A program made the position numbers and the translations under genes. The notes below the pieces were generated by a model, which saw only the letters and a list, made by a program, of their open reading frames with translations, was not told the DNA's origin and made no database searches. This document shows positions 11,100 through 30,000 of a stretch of 64,000 bases of DNA, piece after piece. Within the stretch, counting starts at the first letter, position 1, and the number at the start of each line of letters is the position of its first letter. Source of the DNA: Pelecanus crispus (taxonomy: Eukaryota > Chordata > Aves > Pelecaniformes > Pelecanidae); assembly GCF_030463565.1 (NCBI RefSeq), contig NC_134648.1, positions 47,678,346 to 47,742,345 of the forward strand, in the 5' to 3' direction.

Positions 11100-14000
11100 A
11101 AGGCAAACAGGCGAGGAGAGGGGGAGCAGCAGGCTCCGCTATTGTGCGGGACAGGGCAGCAGCCTGGGCTGCTTCCAAATTCTGCTCCCCGGCATCAGGC
11201 CTGCTGATAAGGGGGGGGATGTGGGATGCAGGCAGAGGGGGGATGCAGACTCCACGGCATGCTCTCTCCATCGAGGAGTGAACGTGTGCATCGGCAGGGC
11301 TTCATCCCGGAGGCTTTCCCAGAACGTGGGCGGAGGAGTGGCTCATCTCTCCCTTTCCCTGAAACCTGGCAGCTGCTGAATAGCTGCCATCACCCACAGC
11401 AGACAATGAGCAAAGCGAGCCCAGGGCCAGCTGCAGCGCTGGGAGCGCGTGAGCAGAGGAACTGCGGGGAGCTGGCCGGTGACCAGGAAGCAGCCCAGAC
11501 TGCTGGTGTCACGGACCCCTCGGTGACCACAAAGCAGCCGGGCCACGCTTTGTCTCGCCCCAAGGGCCTGGCTTCCTGCAGCCGCACCAGGTTTGCTCAG
11601 GGGCTTCTCCGAAGCCAGCCTGGAGGGACAGACCCCCGGCATCACCTCCTCTGCGCCCCGGCCAGCCTGCCGCACGCCCTCTGAGCAGAGACAGAGCCAC
11701 AGCCAACACCTGCGCGGTGCCACCGAGCTTTCTGAGCCGCTTTTGCCTTTGGTGGCACCAAGCAAAGCCAACGCCTTTTCCGGGTATGAAGGCCCGGCAC
11801 ACCGTGAGTGATGCTGGGGCCAGCACCTCCTGCCCAGCCCCGCACTGCTCTCCCTCGTCCCTTGCTGGGGCTTGTTTTCCTACATGACATGCAGCGACTT
11901 CCCACACTTCCCTCTCCTCTTCCTGACCAGCCTGGCCTTTGAACTGGCTGCCTCCAGCTGCCTGCATCCCAAGAGGAGACCTGGGGAACGGCCACAAATG
12001 GACACGCTGACGAGTGAGGCTCCACATCCAGGGGAGGCATTTGGATGCCAGCTTCCCATGCCTCTCCCGGGGGCCAGGAAGGGTGAGGGGCAGCCCAACC
12101 TCTACTGCTTCCACAATGAGCCCTAGAAAAACCCTCCAGCTTCATGGCCTCGGTCTCTATTTTTAAGGCTCCAAAAAAAAGAGGGGGGCGCAAATGGCAA
12201 ATTTGCTGGCAGGAGAGAGTGTCCCTGGGCCAGATTCAGAACCGCCTACTTGTTTCCCGTAGGGATCGCAGACTGCATCGGTACCGCAAGGGTCTGGCTA
12301 CGGGCTCGGCCTGCCCGCGGGTGCTGCATTGACGTGAGGATGAGCCAGCAGCCGTTTTCTAGGCAGCGACAGGCGCACGTACACGTAGGCTGCCAAGCAA
12401 GGAGCTGCATCAAATCCTTTGCTAACCTGAGGCGCTCAATCTGTCCTGTTACTCCCCACAGCAAGCCCTGCCTGTTTCTCCTCGGCCGCCCAGGCAGTTA
12501 TGGCAGCCACACTTTCCTGTGGATGATCAGTTTAGGGGACAGTTGTTACCAGGGTCATCAGCGAAGACCAGCAGAACACGTGCCCTGGTACCTGCAGTCA
12601 GCTGTGAATTTCAAGCATGTTAAAACTGCCGATGACTCAGGCAACGTGTGTGTGCGCCTCCAGACCCACAGAGCTTTCCAGCTATTCACGTACCTGCTTT
12701 TGATCACTGGCTGTTTGTTTGGGTTTTTTTGGTCTTCTTTCCCTGGAAGCTCGAGTTTTAAACGTGCATTCAGCACTCAATTCAGCCCATCGTTTCCATC
12801 CCCTTCACTAAGTGACCTACATTCTCCCCTGTAGCACAAACAAAACACTGGTTGGGGCTCTCTCAGGCCTTCAGCAGATTCACTCCTGCCTCCACATGTG
12901 TGGCTGTAAGAGCTTCGGGCTTGAGACATCCCCTCTGTTTTTATCTCAGGCCTTCGATCATGGACCTTCCAATGAGCAATCATGTCACACCAAAGACACC
13001 TTTGGTGCATCCTTCTCCTTTGACCATGCTTTGTGTTCCCCCCACTCCCACGTGCCACACCATCCTTAACTGCTCCTCAGTCACTCGTGCTCAGCAGGTG
13101 GACTAGGCAACAGTGATGACCCTATGCTGCTGCTGCTTGCATCACCTACCCAGTCTTCACAGTCCATGCTGTGCTGACAGCCTGCCCTGTTGGGCTGTGG
13201 CTCTGCTGGCTCTCGGCTGCTGGCTCCTTCCTTTCGCCTGCGCTGAGCGTGAGCAGCTCACTTTGCTTAGCCGGGTATTGCAGACGAGTCCAATTACTTG
13301 AGTTCAGCAAACTCTGATTCCCCTCCCTGGCATTTCACCCAGCCCACTTATCCGCTGAGAGTTTCTAATCCAAACAGCCTCCCAGCACACAATGTTCCAG
13401 TGCTCCCAGGCTCTACCCAGCCTCCATCCTGCCTTCTCCTCCCTCACACAAGCATTTTGGGGATAACATTCAGCCCCCACGGATGCAGAATTCACTGGGT
13501 GGAGTGGAAGCAGTGTCCCCAGCAGCCATCCTTGAGGGTACAGAGCAGGACGCTGTCCTGGGCAGGCTGGCAGCTCCCTGAGATGAGCCTGATTTCAGCT
13601 CCTCTGCAGGCCCAGAAAACGTGCTGCCTTACTCAGCCAGCCAGCTCAGCCCCTGCTCAGCTCTTTTGCCCACAGCACCAGCACCGTCTGCAGTCATGTC
13701 AGCCTCCTCGCTTGCTCACACACCAGATGAGAAGCTGCAGCAGCCAACTCTGCTCCAGGGAACCTGAATACACCCAGGAAGGGAAGAAGGGTGTGCTGTG
13801 CAGGAGGTAGCTGTCTGTGGCTGAAGCAGGAGAGGGGGGTCCCGCTCCGTAACGCCCAGCAGCTCTGGATCACCAGGTGAGTCTCCTTCCAGCTGCCATG
13901 GGATGCACACACGCACCCCCACACACATTGCCTCAGCCAGCACAGCCTGCAAGGCAGCAAGATTTTAGCCAAGTACACCAAGATGTGCCTTTCCAGCTGC

Positions 14001-14540
14001 TTTCCCCACATGCCCCACACTCCCTGCGCTGCCCTCGCTGCCACTCCTCTTCCCCACTCCCTCTTTTTCAGTCCTCCTGGGTACTCCTTGCCTAACTCAC
14101 TGTGTCCTGGCAGCAGCTGCTGGCTAATGACAACCAGATGCCTTGTAGCCACAGTCCCTCCAAGCAGCCAGAGCCCATGGTTTGCCTTTCAGCTCTCCAG
14201 AGAGCCGCAGGTTCTGTCTCAGCTCTCCTACACAGGGCTGACAGCTCCTGAAATCCCCATTCAGAGGCTTTCATTCATGAAATACAAGGCAGCAGACCAA
14301 GCATAGGACTCTTCCCCTCAAGGGACACTGGACTGCCGGCCGTCTTTGGCCAGCTGTGGCAGCAGTGCCCAGCAGAAAGTGCTGTAGGGAACAGGGCAGG
14401 AACAGTCTGAGCAGGGAAAACCTCTGCAGCCTGGCAAGGCACTGAGAAGAAACTGCCCTGCAATAGTTACTGGGACTGGAGCAGGGAATGTAAACAGCCC
14501 AGCATCCACAAGGAGGTCATAACCTCAGAGTCCGGTTTCC
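11100..14540. other. PGF-EIF2B2 intergenic DNA, second part: no gene seen
   Basis: No exon, RNA gene or recognisable transposon is supportable. One AP-1 consensus TGACTCA occurs near 12632. The rest is unremarkable mixed-composition DNA. Confidence 0.55.
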
Positions 14541-14605
14541 CTTCCTCTTCTCCCTCCTGTCTAATCTCCAAGAGCCGCTCTGTTTACTAGTGAGATAAGT
14601 AAACA
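14541..14605. promoter_or_regulatory. Inverted FOX sites flanking a GATA site, with ETS-like motif
   Basis: TGTTTAC at 14581-14587 and GTAAACA at 14599-14605 are perfect inverted copies of the forkhead core, separated by 11 bases that contain AGATAAG. An ETS-like CTTCCTC lies near 14541. FOX, ETS and GATA motifs cluster in endothelial enhancers, and PGF is the nearest vascular gene, but assigning a target is inference. Confidence 0.35.
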
Positions 14606-15780
14606 AACAAAGAAAAGCTCCGAAGCAATGATTTTTTTTTTTTTGGCCAATTCATTGCATGCCTGGTCCCAGGGTGCATGCGTGGGAGCTGTCTCTGCAT
14701 GCCATGGCAGCTGGCACACAGCAACACATGGGGATGGCCAGCGTCAGAGTCAGGCAGCTGATGAGCACAGGCAGCCGATGAGCGCAGGCAGCCATCCTCT
14801 GCCTTGCCTGCAGCGTAGCTGCACAGAGGGGCAAAAGGGGGAACCGCATTACCCTGCGCAAATGCAGAGCCGGGGAGGCCCTGCCCCAGGGAGACTCCAA
14901 TTTATGTAAGATGGAAGAAAACAGACACCTAAAGCTGGGGAGAAGTGGGACAGAAGGCAGCGGGGAACAAGATGTGCCTGGTAAGCACAGTGGGGCCCGG
15001 CGCAGCCGAGCCAACAGCAGGGCAAACCCTGTTAATCTCTACTGACTCTCTCCAGGGGCAAATGATGAGACTAGCTCATCAGGGAGGGGAACTCTGACTT
15101 CCAGCCAGGGCAGCAGCACCCACCAAGCACATCCAGGCAAACCCAGATGTGTTGCCTTTCGCCAGGCGTTTGAGGGATGCGGTGAGCTTCCTTCCCCAGG
15201 CTGGCAGGTGCTCTGGCTTCCAGGCACACAGAGGCACTTGGGAAAGCAGCAGAAGACAGAGGGGTGGAAGGATTCTCAGCCCAGCCCAGGCTTTGGGTGA
15301 GAAATCACCTGCAAAACGTCCTCAAGACACAATGCATAAACTGTTGGTATCTTGCCGAGGACCCAACAGTCCCTGGATGGCAACTGGCTGTGGGGCGAGT
15401 CCTAAGAGAATCAGACAAGCACAAAGAAGATGTGATGAGTGCTCAAGGCCCTACAGGCCCCTGCAGGAAGCGCCCGCTGAAAGCTTCCAGCATAAACCAG
15501 TTTGCTTTGGTTTTCTAATCTAAAACAACAGGACACAGAGCAGAGCCATGGAGTAAAGTAGCGCCGCAATGAGAATTACACCGTGGCTCCTGCCTGCTCC
15601 CTGGACACAGAGCTCCAGGAACTAGACACAAAGGAGCTACATTCCTGCCTTATCCAGGGCCGGTTCTGGCTCTGCCAGCAAGAACAATTGGGCTGCCAGG
15701 AACTGCGCCTTTCCCACCCCATTTGCTTTGGCTCTTTGCATCTAGAACACTGCACAGTCCAAAGTAAATCCCTGCATATA
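14606..15780. other. Intergenic DNA upstream of EIF2B2: nothing seen
   Basis: Apart from a T run of about 13 at 14632-14644, I see no gene, repeat family or strong motif here. Confidence 0.5.
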
Positions 15781-16453
15781 GGCTCTCCCCGCTGCTCGGC
15801 ACAGACCTGGCTCCCTCCCTCCTGCCCCGCAGTACGGACACCGCGTTCCCCCTCGCAGGCCCTCCCCGACGCCGGCCCGCAGCGTTCCCCTCCACAGAGG
15901 CGTCAACGCTGGCGTGCAGGCCCGGCACTTCCCCACGCGGAGGGAACCCCGCCGCTCCGTCCGCGCCGGCCCGCGGGACCCGGCCAGCCCACGCCTCCCG
16001 AGCTCTGCCGGGGACGGGCACGCCAGGCCCGGCGCCCACCTCAGGGGGCGCCTCCCGCTCGCCCAGCTCCAACGCCTTCGCACCCGCACGGGACCTCGCC
16101 GCCCGGCACCGAGGCCTGCAGCGAGGCCCGGCCCGGCCCTGCCGCCCCTCCGTGCCCCTTCCCTCGGTGCCCGGCCCGCCGCCATCCCACAAGCCCCCGC
16201 GCGGCCGGCAGCGTCCGGCGCGGCGAGCGGGGTCAGGGGTCACCGCCCGTCTCCCGAGTTACGAGAGAAACGCGCCCCGCCAGCCCTGGCGAGCCGCAGC
16301 CCACCTGCCGACCGCGCTTCTCATTGGCTGCGCCGCCGCCGCGGGGTGGGAGCACTTTGGCAGCCTCCGCCAATGGGAAAGCGGGACGGCGGAAGCGGAA
16401 GCGGTGCGTGCAACAGCGGAGGCCAGCCGGGCCGGAGTGCCGCCGCCGCCGTC

Positions 16454-22349
<5,896 letters not shown>

Positions 22350-22660
22350 TGCCATGAAGCACGTCACTCTCCATACTCTTCCCATCTTTTTCTTTAGAAA
22401 GATACAACAGCTAATTAAAGTGTATGTTGCAAAGACGGGTTGCTGCGGGGAATCAGTGGGAAATTTGCTCAGCAATGTCTTTGCTACCCAAAAGCAACAG
22501 AAGGCAGAGCTCTTGTACAGGTATTGATCTCTCTACTGTGTTAGAAGCCACGTGTTGCTGTTAACTGATTTTGAAACAGCAAGGCATACGTGTAACTCTG
22601 GGGCAGCTAAGCTGTTACTTCAAAGTATGCTGCAATAAAGGCTGTTTACAGTGATCTCAC
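22350..22660 (+). terminator. EIF2B2: EIF2B2 3' UTR with poly(A) signals
   Basis: ATTAAA at 22414-22419 and a canonical AATAAA at 22634-22639 lie on the plus strand downstream of the stop codon. The second is the stronger candidate and implies a 3' UTR of about 300 bases. Confidence 0.65.
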
Positions 22661-23659
22661 AGTTAAGCAAGTTTTCCACATACAGTTACTTTGTTTCTCT
22701 AAGTAGCAGGAGTTTTACCAGTGTAGTGAGTTGCCTGCGCCTATGAGGAAAGGCAACTTAAAGCAGGCTTTAGGGTGGGCTTTCACATATGAACGCCATA
22801 GGAATCCATTGGCAACTGTCTTTCAAATGGATTTTTTTGGCAGAATTTTCTGACAAGTTTTGATGAGTTGCTGAAATATAAAGCAGCTTTTTGTACAATG
22901 CTGGAACGGAAATTCCATTCTTGATGAAAGGCAGACCTTTAGAAGTCCCGTCAGTTAGCTGCTTCACCCCTGTGTCAGAAGGCAGAGCTCAAGCTCTTGC
23001 TTCGCTTATTGTAGTCTGAGGGTCTTTCCTCTCCTGTACTGAGTGACTGTGATTATTCTTCTTGGGTGGACATCTTGTCTCATTCAGAAAGTTCTTGATT
23101 TTTGTGAGGGGCAGCATGGAAGGTCTTAGAAATCTCAGGCTCTTGCAGGTCAGTCAGATCACTTTTCCTTAGTCAGTGTATGGCAATACACTACACCACA
23201 GTTAAGGCATCAAATGAAAGTAGTTTCCACTCCTTATTTTACTTTTGATTCGGCAGATGTCAGTATCTCTCTGATTTGGTTTTAAGTTGGATGTCTGTGA
23301 TTAAACAAAGATATCATCTTCTTCTCCATCCTGAAATAAACTCTACTCCTCTACCTTAGGCCAAGACACAAAATAGAACTGGAACCTGTAAAAAAAAAGT
23401 CTGCCTATTGTAAAAAATGCTGTGGGCTATTTAGTTATTTCTGTGGAGGTAAGTTTCTGCACCCTGAGAACATGGGGCTATGCTAGGATTTAGAAATCTC
23501 TCACTCAAGAATGCAAACTGCAGGGAGCTGGAGAAAACAGCTGGGTGTGTCATTCATTGCCTAGTTAAATAAAAAGAATGTTTTTTGATCCTAAGTTGGC
23601 CTATACATACTATAAAGCTGGTCGATCCTCATTCCAACCACTGCCATGAGCCCAAGGAA

Positions 23660-24082
23660 AGAGTTCAGTGTTAATTTTATTAATAAATACCTCCCCATTT
23701 TCAAAGCACTATAAAATACATTAATTAAAAGACTCCTCTCTATTATGCAAAATCATGGTGTGCTTGCAGAGAAAAAGCACTTTAGTAATGGTGAGTGGCT
23801 GCAACTTCTTGCCTCCGATAGTCAAGCACTAACATAAGGCCCAGGCTTACAATGTAATTCCTTAATGCTGAAGATGCTTCTCCAGGCTACAAGGGTGGGC
23901 TCCTCCTGCCGTGCTCTCCTGGCTGGTCTCTGCCTCTTAGGTCAGTAGTCAGAGCAGAACTTCAGTGACCACACTGGCTCAGAAACTTGGCTCCACACAG
24001 GGTATTGTTGTCTAACAACAGGGGGACCTGGATCATACCAACACTTCTAGTGATTGCAGCTTACAGCCTGAACTTTTTTTAA
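23660..24082 (-). terminator. MLH3: MLH3 3' UTR with poly(A) signal
   Basis: On the minus strand AATAAA lies at 23681-23676, about 400 bases past the MLH3 stop codon. About 1 kb separates it from the EIF2B2 signal, so the two genes converge without clear overlap. Nothing else is recognisable in 22660-23660. Confidence 0.55.
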
Positions 24083-27000
24083 TTAGGGTCTTTTTTTCCC
24101 AAATAGGTGCCGTGCTCGCACCATCTTCCGCAGTCTAGACAAATTAGGTTTAGGCTGGAGGGAGAAAAATGAAGAAACACTGAATCATAACTAAGTAAAC
24201 GAGCTTCAATGCTTCCATACTCTTTGTCCTAGTACAGTCATTCCCAAGATTTTTTAATATCTAATTCAAAGTTCCACCTGACTTTCAACAGAATCCAATT
24301 TCATAACTTAATATAGCACAGTAACAGCAAAAGGGAAGGAGTAATGATTTCATTTTTTTAATTTAAATGTTGCTATTTCTTTGCTTTTTTTCCCCCATTT
24401 TATAGCATCTTAAACTTTGAGGAAGTAGGCATTTGTTTAATTAGCATCTTTGCCACTAGTAGAGTATCAGAATTTACATGTTTTCCAAGTTCTACACTTA
24501 AAAACTGCAAACACTTTAAGTATATGCTTAACTTTAAGGACTAGTAGACCCCATTGAAGTCAATGTGACCATTCAAATGAAATATGGTAAGATCCTTTGC
24601 TAAAGTGTTTGCAGGACCAAGGTTTAGTGTTCTAAAGTTTTGTTTTATTGGTAACAGCTATGTAAAAATTCAACTAAGATACAGCCAGTAGTGATGGTTT
24701 CAAACTGGCCCATTCTAGTTCTAACACACACGTGCATGACATGCCTCTGATAATCCAGAGTGTGGACTATCAGAGGCATATCTGTCTCACACAGTACCTG
24801 CTTTTCCTCCTGCAGATGGTCTATGTCTGCAAGAGGCATCATGGAAGGTCTTCCATGAGCACACTGAAAGGGCAGCTGGCAAGATGACAAAGCTTCAATA
24901 AGCCTGCAGCTCTCCTCCAAAGTCAAATGCTCATTAAACTTAATAGCTCCTGAAAAAAAGATACAAATTTTTGCATGCACTGCCAAAGAGAATTCAAACC
25001 ACCCAGCACGCTTCCCTCCACAGCTGTGGTTTTCACAGAAAACAAGGCAGCTCCCAAAGATTAGCTGGGAGGCTGCAAAGACAGCCCAAGGGCTGCAGTA
25101 TGGCAGACTTAGGGCTTAGCTCAATTAACCAGCCTGCTGCATAAAGATCAGCTTTCCGTGGCCTAAACTTTCACCTAACCCGAGTCTGATGGATGTTAAG
25201 ATTATTAGGTTTTGGCTTTTCAGATGGTGTTGCAAGAGGCAAATGGGCTTTTTTTTGCGTGTGTGTGTGTTACAGCTAAAGACGCAACCAGTTCACAAAT
25301 CAAAAAGTATTAAACCAAGATGACAGCTAATATCAGTTCCATAGGCTTTATCAGTTCTATGTGCCTCCCACTGACAGGCATCAGTTCCAAGACCAAATGC
25401 TAGCCTTGCCACTAAGTCCTTTCTCACAAGTGAGCACTTAATGATCCAGAGGAAATCCAAGCAGAACATTAAGGAGTCACTTCAGAAGTGTTTGCAATCT
25501 TTAGCCTTCACAGATGCACAAGACCATCTGCAATCTGCCTTTCAGCCATGGGACTTTTTTAGATAGAAAAAAAATTACATACTCTCTGCCATTTGTAGAA
25601 TGCAGTGACACCCTGTGAAAATAGATGCTTTTGGTTCACATTTACCCCTTCAGCATTATCTTGTTAATACTGTATATGGCACAGAAACTGCCACAAGAGG
25701 CTAGAGCTACTGCAGTCTACACCTGTAAGGTCTGCTCATTTCCAGGTGCTGGAAAGCCATAGTCCCTTAGAAGATGTAAATTCTTACTGCACTCCTTCCA
25801 AAAATACTTGAAAAGTCACAGGCACACTTAAACCAGCACTTTTGATACTTATATGAAATAAAAAATGCTTTTTGAGAAGAGTATCTAAGTTGTCTTTCCT
25901 GCTTGCTTTCAAGCAGATTCCAGCACCTCCCCTTGCCCCTTCGCAGAGCTAAAATGAATGGTTTAGAGCTCACATGGATAAGTGTATCTCAGAACTGTAT
26001 TCCATCTGTGTTTCATGTGAAGGTTGGAAAGTACGTTAGGCCCATACATGAATAAATCAGAGCAGTATTGCTTGTCCCTCACAGTACTGTCCATGAAAAG
26101 ACCATTATTTCCTCATCCCAATGAAACACACAGTCTGTAATCCTGGAATTCCTGCAAACACATTCTGAAACCACTGCCCCAGGGAGTATGTTGTGTAGAG
26201 ACAGAAAGGTTTAAAAAAAAAAAATAAAAAGAAGGAATGAAAGAAAAGTACAGTTTCCCTACCATGACAGGCCTGGGAAGCTAACACTTTCAGAAACGTC
26301 AGAGGCAGTGTCCCTCGTGCTCCTCCTCCTGTGGTCTGCACTAGCTAAAAGTAGTAAGGGAACATCATCTTACTTTCCATTTAACATGAGAAAAAGGAAG
26401 AATTGTAACACAAAGGAAACTAAAAATGAGGAAAAGTTAGTGGATTATCTAGTCCACCTCTCTCATTTGAGGCTTAACACACTTACTCCCTTTGGTTCAT
26501 GCAGTAAGCCTTGCATTATTATAGTCAACTTCAGAAGCAGACAGAAACTCACCTCAACTTGTTCTTGCATAAGCTCCTGGAAAGAAAAAGGCAGTATCAT
26601 CAGTTGCTATTTCTCCCTTTCATTGCCCATACCCTGCTTTGGCCACATCTGTATATAATTTACTGTGTAACTGCTAGAACCAGGAAACATGATGCTGTTG
26701 CTAGTAGACTGACCACAGTAGTGAAAGATGTAGGTGCAAGTCCTGACCTCTCACAAGTATCTTATCAGACTTTAGACTAATCACTTGGTTTCTCTCTGCA
26801 TCAGTTTCCTATCTGTACAATGGGTATAATGGAACTTTTATACCTCAGAGTGCAATGAATGCATGTTATCTTTGAATAGCTGCCCTTTCTTCTTTGGATA
26901 ATAGTCCACATGAATTTCATTTCTGATGTCTAAAATGCAATGAATTCATAATCAATCATGAATAGGTGCTACCAGTCCTAATTAAAAGGACTGCAGAACA

Positions 27001-30000
27001 GATCTGCCAAAATGCTCATGAGATCTTGAGGTATCAGCTAAGAATGAGTGCTCGTGAGGCACAGACCTGATCCCCTCCCCTGCCGCTTTTAGTGCTCTTG
27101 GCTCCCAAATCACACCAGGAGAGTGCATTTTGAGTTCTTCCTGATTATAGCGAGGTTGGAAAAGAAAATTTAATTGGATGAATCATCTCCTCTGTTTCTT
27201 CTTTTCATATCAAAAGAAATGTACGGCAAGACTGGACTGATTCACAATGGCTCAGCCTAGTGGCTGAATATGGTACTCCAGAAACAATTTTTAAGGAGTC
27301 CTTGAAGCAGTTACGATCGTGGAGAATTGTTTACAATGGAAACTGCAAGTAATCAGTTCAGCAATTTCTTCCTCAAACTGCAGAACATCTGGAACAGCAG
27401 CTTTTAGAAAGCTGCACTGCCCGTGTAGAGATTTCATGGAAACAACTTTAAATCCTTACAAATAATACTTCTGTATCAGCAATATTAATCATTTTACTGT
27501 TCATTCAAGCATTTACTGTTCATTCAAGCATTCACAAGAAGTAAACTGTTGAAACATCTGCACTATATACTATTTTTCTTAGCTTCTAGTCCAAGTCTGA
27601 AACAGTCTCCTATTGTGTCTGTTATAGTTCAGGCATTTCAGTTGTGGGACTATTTAGCTACTAAAAGGGATGGCACCCACATTTGCCAAGGGACTTCATT
27701 GTCTTCCTCATAACAGACATACTCTAATACCCTGGGCTATTGACACAGAACAAGACCCAGTATCACAATTTCACCCATATCCACAGCTGACCTCCACAAT
27801 GCTTTTAGTGACAGGTTGTCTTTTCCGTCGTAATTCATTGGCTTCTCTTTCTATAAAACATAGTGGCACTTTCTTCACTAGAATCAAGGAGCTGTTGGTC
27901 TCAGGAAATGATAATTCAAGACCCAAGTCCTCCAAATTTTTGTAGCGGCATCTGAGGGAAAAAAAAACAAACCCAAAACACCAAAATAAGACATTAACCA
28001 CAGTAGCTATGTCTCTAAAGCATACATAAATATTTCTGTAGTCCCCATATATGTTTCTTCCTGTAACAGTTTCCAATCTCAAAATCCATGCATCATGACA
28101 TTCCAAGTAATTCTGCCCTTTCAGCCTACATTCAGCCATGTTTTTTCATTCCAATCAACTGTGCATATTTCATGTTCCACAACCACAAGATCTAAGAGTT
28201 CCTGTATTATGTGGAGAGCTTTATGTCTAAATTTATAAATCTGTCTTTCTAAAGATGCATGAGGTGTCGGTTCAACACACAAACACTCCAAATATTGAAA
28301 TTATGCAGCATAAAGACTCCTTTAAGTCTAATCTAAAAAACTGTGATTTCAATTGACGCATAATAGCAAATACTTACAATGGAAAAAAATATTGTAAGAA
28401 ATTTATGCTGGTTTAATGAACTTTATATCCCATTAAGCAAAGAGAACCCAGGAAAGAACAACCTCTAGTTAATCTGACATACGTCATCCTGGGGATGGAA
28501 AAATACACACAAAAATGGGACTTCACAGTCAGATGAGAACTTGTCTTCAAAATGAAAACAACTGTAACAATATATAGTTTATTTTATTAACTTAGGGAAT
28601 ATTCACTTAAAACAAAGGTGGTGGAGGTCAATTTTAGAAAAGAGATTCTTTGAACAAAAAAGAATCTAATCTAAACTTAATAAAATGTCGTGAGAATATT
28701 AGCCTTCATATGGAGATGACTTGTGTAATTCTACTCAAAAAAAGAGGGTATAGCCTTCAGCAAGAGCAGAGAAAGACATAAAAAGCCCATTGTGGTGAAA
28801 TGACAGCATCCAAGCAGCTATTGAAGTCAATCAGGCTTTTTTTTTTTAAGGGGAAAAAAAGAAAAGGAAGTTCAAGAGAGTCAACAGAACAATGCATTAC
28901 TACAATGCTTAGCAGACAAATAACAGACTCAAAGCTGCAGGTGAACCAGAGGTCCAGCTGAACTATTAAATAGCAAGCATAGCTGAAGAGAAAGGTCTTT
29001 TAGGGAAGTTAATTTATTTCATTACATCAAACTTAACCAGAGAATACAGTCATACCCTGCCAGCAACATTAACAACAGAATTTAGGTTTTTACATAGTAC
29101 TTTTAATATGTAACTTTTTAGTAAGGATAGTCTCACAGAACAACGGTAAAGCGACAAACTGCCAATAAATACTGATAAATTAAAGAGCAACACAATAAAA
29201 GCACCAGTAAGCCAGCACTGGTATATGCCAGCACCAGTAAGCTTCTTGAATCAATTATCTTAAGTGACAACTAAAAATCACAACTGGCATCCCACTGTGC
29301 TGAATAATTTAGCCAGTGTCCTTAAAAGAAAAACATGCCTCTCTGATTTACTTTATCTTACTGCTTTTGTAGTATGTTTATGATATAGCTGATGAAGAAA
29401 ATAGCTCACAGAATTTATTTGGTCTTTCAAAAAGCCTTTGATGCCATCTCTTAAAAGTGGCTAGAAATGCAAATGCAAAAAGTTGTCATGGACAGAGAAG
29501 TAACATTTGTCATGATTTAGAGACTATGGAAAAAAGCTATGCTGGCAACAGTTGGTCAGTGTCCAACATGACATGAGTCTTGGTCTGTATCTTCAGAATT
29601 GTTTATTAATGATGTGGAAAAGAAGGGGCATGGTCAGGCAGGAAAATTTGTAGAAAACACAAAATTATTTAGGTTATCTGAGACTAAAGACGACATTGAA
29701 CTCAATCAGAACTTAAAACAAGTAGAAAAACGATGTATGAAATCAGTAGGATGAACAAAAAAGGTATAATGAAAAATGGACAGAAAAATGGAATTCACTG
29801 CTCCTAAAGACAAATAAATGCAAATTATCAGGAATAATTTGATCTATTTGTACGTTTTGTTGGCTTCTACATAAATAGCAAAAATAAAAAAAAAAACCCA
29901 CAACTCTGTGTTTCATTGTCACGACCATTCAATAAACAAGCAGTTCATGCAAGCAGCAGTAGCCAAAAAAGCAGACAAAATATCAGGTGTGGATATAAAA

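Noticed and set aside
10114-11379. 421-codon open frame in the intergenic region
   Set aside because: No recognisable domain, no splice or promoter context, and composition typical of chance frames in GC-rich DNA. Codon conservation across birds would be decisive.
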